Of a stretch of DNA of 17,740 nucleotides, positions 15,291 to 17,740 are shown in pieces (positions within the stretch are counted from its first letter, which is position 1; each line of letters begins with the position of its first letter). Origin of the DNA: an uncultured Clostridia bacterium (GTDB lineage: Bacteria > Bacillota > Clostridia > Christensenellales > UBA1242); contig CALWAB010000116.1 in NCBI GenBank assembly GCA_944372745.1, positions 1 through 17,740 of the forward strand, given 5' to 3'. The position numbers and the translations under genes were made by a program. Below the pieces are notes generated by a model. That model worked only from the letters and a program-made list of their open reading frames with translations. It searched no databases and was not told where the DNA came from.

Positions 15291-15672
15291 GAAAGGGAAC
15301 TACCCGTTCCCCTTCACCCTTTAGGGGTGGGATGGCAGATTATAATATCAAGTGCAACACTTGTAAAAGTTTTGCACTTGACTTGACAATCTGCCGATGC
15401 CCCACCACGGCGTGGTCTAAAGTTTGTATTAGCCCTTACTTTATAAGTTCTTTCCAAGCAGTGACCAATGCCGTACGCAAGTACCCTTGACCTATGGTCT
15501 TAAAGAGCAACAAGCCAAGATTAGTACTAAACATATCAAAAATTATTTTTGTGCTTACGCACAAAATAAGTTTTATGTACTAAGTTGTATCTAAGTACTC
15601 ATCAATGACCACTGCCGTACGCCAGTACCTAAGTTGTGTCTAGGTACTCACCAAAGGTACGCCATTGAGTAA
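15291..15672 (+). repeat. Modular intergenic repeat, copy R8
   Basis: It directly follows R7. It has the gggaactacccgttccc hairpin (15295-15311), a GGTGGG/CCCACC hairpin interrupted by a 62-bp insert (15334-15395), the ggcgtggtctaaag segment, the gccgtacgcaagt arm near 15475, and a core with apical stem TTTTGTGC/GCACAAAA (15547-15566). The right end is duplicated: two copies of taagttgt-tctaagtactca-like sequence lie at about 15583-15602 and 15629-15650, with gaccactgccgtacgccagtac between them. Confidence 0.85.
15334..15395. mobile_element. 62-bp palindromic insert with terminal inverted repeats and GAT duplication
   Basis: GGCAGATT (15334-15341) and AATCTGCC (15388-15395) are perfect inverted ends. 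A second pair, TCAAGTGCAA (15348-15357) and TTGCACTTGA (15372-15381), lies inside. GAT occurs on both sides (15331-15333 and 15396-15398). The equivalent site in R1 reads ggtgggataccccacc, with one GAT and no insert. This looks like a miniature insertion with a 3-bp target duplication, or an expanded hairpin loop. Confidence 0.55.
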
Positions 15673-15686
15673 CATTTCACAAACTG

Positions 15687-17549
15687 CTATTTATTTTGCT
15701 TTTTTAGATAAATCAACAATACGGATATATCAGCAGGATTAACGCCTGATATTCTGCTTGCTTGCCCTATTGTGAGCGGTTTAATCTTATTTAATTTTTG
15801 CCTTGCTTCTATTCTCAATCCGTCTATACTCATATAGTCTAAATCAGGGTCAAGTTTTTGATTTTCAGCTCTATTCTGCTCGTTTATCTGTTGTAATTGC
15901 CTTTTTAAATACCCTTCATATTTGACTTCCACATTGATTTCACTTAGTACATTATGTGGAAATTCGTCAAAAATGTGCAAAATTTCGTTTAGATTAAAAA
16001 TATCTACATTTGGACGCTTGATTAATGCGGATATAGAAATGCTATTGTCGACAGGCGTTTCTCCTAATGCTTGTAAAAAGTCGTTGATTTCGCTTGGCTT
16101 TATCATTGTATTGAGCAAACTTTTTGCTTTCTCAATATACTTTAGTTTCGTTTTATATATCTCATACTGTTCATCACCCACCAAGCCGACCTTCCTTCCG
16201 TACTCAGTCAAACGCAGGTCGCAGTTGTCTTGTCTTAATTGCAGCCTAAATTCCGCACGCGATGTCATCATTCTGTATGGCTCATTTGTGCCTTTTGTGA
16301 CTAAGTCGTCAATCAACACTCCTATATAACTCTCTGAACGCTTCAATATTAGTGGCTCACGACCTTGCAATGACATTGCACAATTAATGCCAGCTAGCAA
16401 GCCTTGTGCTCCTGCTTCTTCATATCCAGAAGTACCATTGATTTGCCCAGCAAAATACAAACCGCTATAATCTTTACTCTCAAGTGTTGGCTTCAATCTA
16501 GTACTGTCTATGCAATCATATTCTATAGCGTATCCGTCACGCATAATGAAAGCCCTTTCAAGCCCGTGCATAGATTGTACAGTCTTTTTTTGAACATCCA
16601 TTGGAAGCGAAGTGCCGAAGCCTTGCAAATACCACTCGTTTGTACTAGCACTTTCAGGCTCTAAAAATAATTGATGGCGTTCCTTATCACTAAAACGCAT
16701 AACTTTGTCTTCTATAGACGGACAATACCTAGCACCAACGCCGTGAATTGAACCATTATACAAAGGAGCTCTATCTATATTGTCTTTGATAATTTTATGA
16801 GATTCCGCATTTGTATACACAAGATAACAAGGACGAATATTGGGCAATTTAGTTTTTGTAAGCACTGAAAATGTTTGTATGTCGTCATCGCCATATTGAA
16901 TATCCAATTTGTCAAAATCTATTGTGCGTGCGTCTATTCTAGGTGGTGTACCAGTCTTAAAGCGTCTCAATTCAAAGCCTAATTTTTGTAGCGAATCACT
17001 TAAGTAACTTGCTTGCTTAAATCCACTAGGCCCTATTTCTTGAATATAGTCGCCCGTGATAATGCGTGCCTTCAAGTATACGCCTGTACATACCACTATT
17101 GCTTTACAATGAAATATTTCGCCTGACGCTGTTTCTAGTCCTACGACTTTATTATCTTCAACCAATATTTCTTTGGCTTCGCCTTGCTTTAAATACAAAT
17201 TATCTTGTTGCTCTAAAGTGTATTTAGTGAGTTTATGATATTCAACTTTATCGACCTGTGCTCTCAAACTATGTACTGCTGGGCCTTTGCCCACATTGAG
17301 CATCTTTATTTGTAAAAGGGTTTGGTCAGCTGTGCGTCCCATTTGTCCGCCTAATGCGTCCATTTCACACACTAAATGCCCTTTTGCTGAACCACCAATG
17401 GAAGGATTGCAGGCAAGAAAGCCAACCGCTTCCAAGTTTATTGACAACACAAGTGTCTTATGACCAAGTCGTGCAAGTGCCAAGCCTGCTTCACTGCCTG
17501 CGTGCCCCGCTCCAATGACTATAGCATCAAAATCTTCATAATTTTCCAT
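15687..17549 (-). CDS. mnmG: tRNA uridine-5-carboxymethylaminomethyl modification enzyme, FAD subunit
   Basis: With its partner MnmE this FAD protein adds the carboxymethylaminomethyl (or aminomethyl) group to U34 of tRNAs that read two-fold degenerate codons. The Rossmann motif GAGHAG is at residues 13-18. The conserved cysteine segment ACNPSIGGSAKGHL (46-59) follows, then GKGPAVHSLRAQ, TGTPPRI, and GYEEAGAQGLLAGINCA. The C-terminal helical domain has the family's LTIGQASRISGVNPADIS. At 620 residues it is full length. AGGGA lies about 8 bases before the ATG; no clear promoter was found. In many Firmicutes mnmG lies next to mnmE and rsmG; here repeat copies lie on both sides, and any such partner would be to the right, outside the window. 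Confidence 0.96.
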   Translation of the reverse strand: MENYEDFDAIVIGAGHAGSEAGLALARLGHKTLVLSINLEAVGFLACNPSIGGSAKGHLVCEMDALGGQMGRTADQTLLQIKMLNVGKGPAVHSLRAQVDKVEYHKLTKYTLEQQDNLYLKQGEAKEILVEDNKVVGLETASGEIFHCKAIVVCTGVYLKARIITGDYIQEIGPSGFKQASYLSDSLQKLGFELRRFKTGTPPRIDARTIDFDKLDIQYGDDDIQTFSVLTKTKLPNIRPCYLVYTNAESHKIIKDNIDRAPLYNGSIHGVGARYCPSIEDKVMRFSDKERHQLFLEPESASTNEWYLQGFGTSLPMDVQKKTVQSMHGLERAFIMRDGYAIEYDCIDSTRLKPTLESKDYSGLYFAGQINGTSGYEEAGAQGLLAGINCAMSLQGREPLILKRSESYIGVLIDDLVTKGTNEPYRMMTSRAEFRLQLRQDNCDLRLTEYGRKVGLVGDEQYEIYKTKLKYIEKAKSLLNTMIKPSEINDFLQALGETPVDNSISISALIKRPNVDIFNLNEILHIFDEFPHNVLSEINVEVKYEGYLKRQLQQINEQNRAENQKLDPDLDYMSIDGLRIEARQKLNKIKPLTIGQASRISGVNPADISVLLIYLKKQNK

Positions 17550-17623
17550 AACTTTTTCCCTGACATTTTAAAAATATTGTTTATCTTTTGTATTTTATTA
17601 CGCAAATACTAGGATAGATTGTA

Positions 17624-17740
17624 TCTAGGGGATTTCCCATCCCTTTGATGCCCTAGTGGGGGTGATGCCACCCCGTGGCGTGGTCTTAGTTGGTACTAAC
17701 ACTTACTTTATAGGTTCTCTCAAGGCGGTGACGACTGCCG
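17624..17740 (+). repeat. Modular intergenic repeat, copy R9, cut by the window edge
   Basis: It has an AGGGGA/ATCCCT hairpin (from 17624), then GGGGGTGATGCCACCCC, ggcgtggtcttagttggtac, the 'acttactttataggttctctcaaggcggtgac' spacer also seen in R1 and R6, and the beginning of a gccg arm. It runs off the right end, upstream of mnmG. Confidence 0.8.

Overview
The window comes from an AT-rich bacterial chromosome. Purine-rich Shine-Dalgarno sequences, sigma-A-type promoters (TTGACA-17-TATACT and TTGAAT-17-TATAAT), the standard code (TGG for Trp, TGA as stop) and the gene set suggest a low-GC Firmicutes/Clostridia-like organism, probably an uncultured lineage. This assignment is inference; no rRNA or other taxonomic marker is present. 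I found no tRNA, rRNA, CRISPR array, transposase, integrase or phage gene.

Layout, left to right. The 3' part of an S41 peptidase gene lies on + (3-932). Everything else with coding capacity is on -. valS (2036-4426) is translationally coupled to a zinc-phospholipase-C-like gene (4416-5012) behind a near-consensus promoter. A family 2 glycosyltransferase with TPR-like repeats (5271-6233) has an in-frame TAA that cuts off its last TPR segment. Next come a tandem zinc-ribbon protein with a very acidic tail (6828-7379), an ankyrin-like protein (7544-8038) in an operon with tilS (8047-9396), a YhhN/TMEM86-family membrane protein (9969-10658), an overlapping aldehyde dehydrogenase / iron alcohol dehydrogenase pair (11452-14041), a HAD phosphatase (14311-14970) and mnmG (15687-17549). 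valS, tilS and mnmG are translation/tRNA-modification housekeeping genes. The dehydrogenase pair with the YhhN protein could form a fatty-aldehyde or ether-lipid group, which is an inference.

The striking part is between the genes. Most long intergenic gaps (933-1226, 1756-1929, 6281-6766, 9521-9930, 10681-11356, 15067-15672, 17624-17740, and a decayed trace at 14237-14290) are filled with one family of modular, heavily self-complementary repeats, roughly 2.5-3 kb in total. The modules are short hairpins (GGGAAC/GTTCCC, AGGGGA/TCCCCT, GGACA/TGTCC), inverted GCGTACGGC-type arms, and a core that folds as one long nested hairpin. Stems change in both arms together between copies (for example TTAGTGC/GCACTAA versus TTTGTGC/GCACAAA), so the fold is conserved rather than the sequence. 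All copies point the same way. Modules are nested in one another, and one copy carries a 62-bp palindromic insert flanked by GAT on both sides. I do not recognise this as a named repeat or RNA family, and it is the best candidate here for something undescribed.
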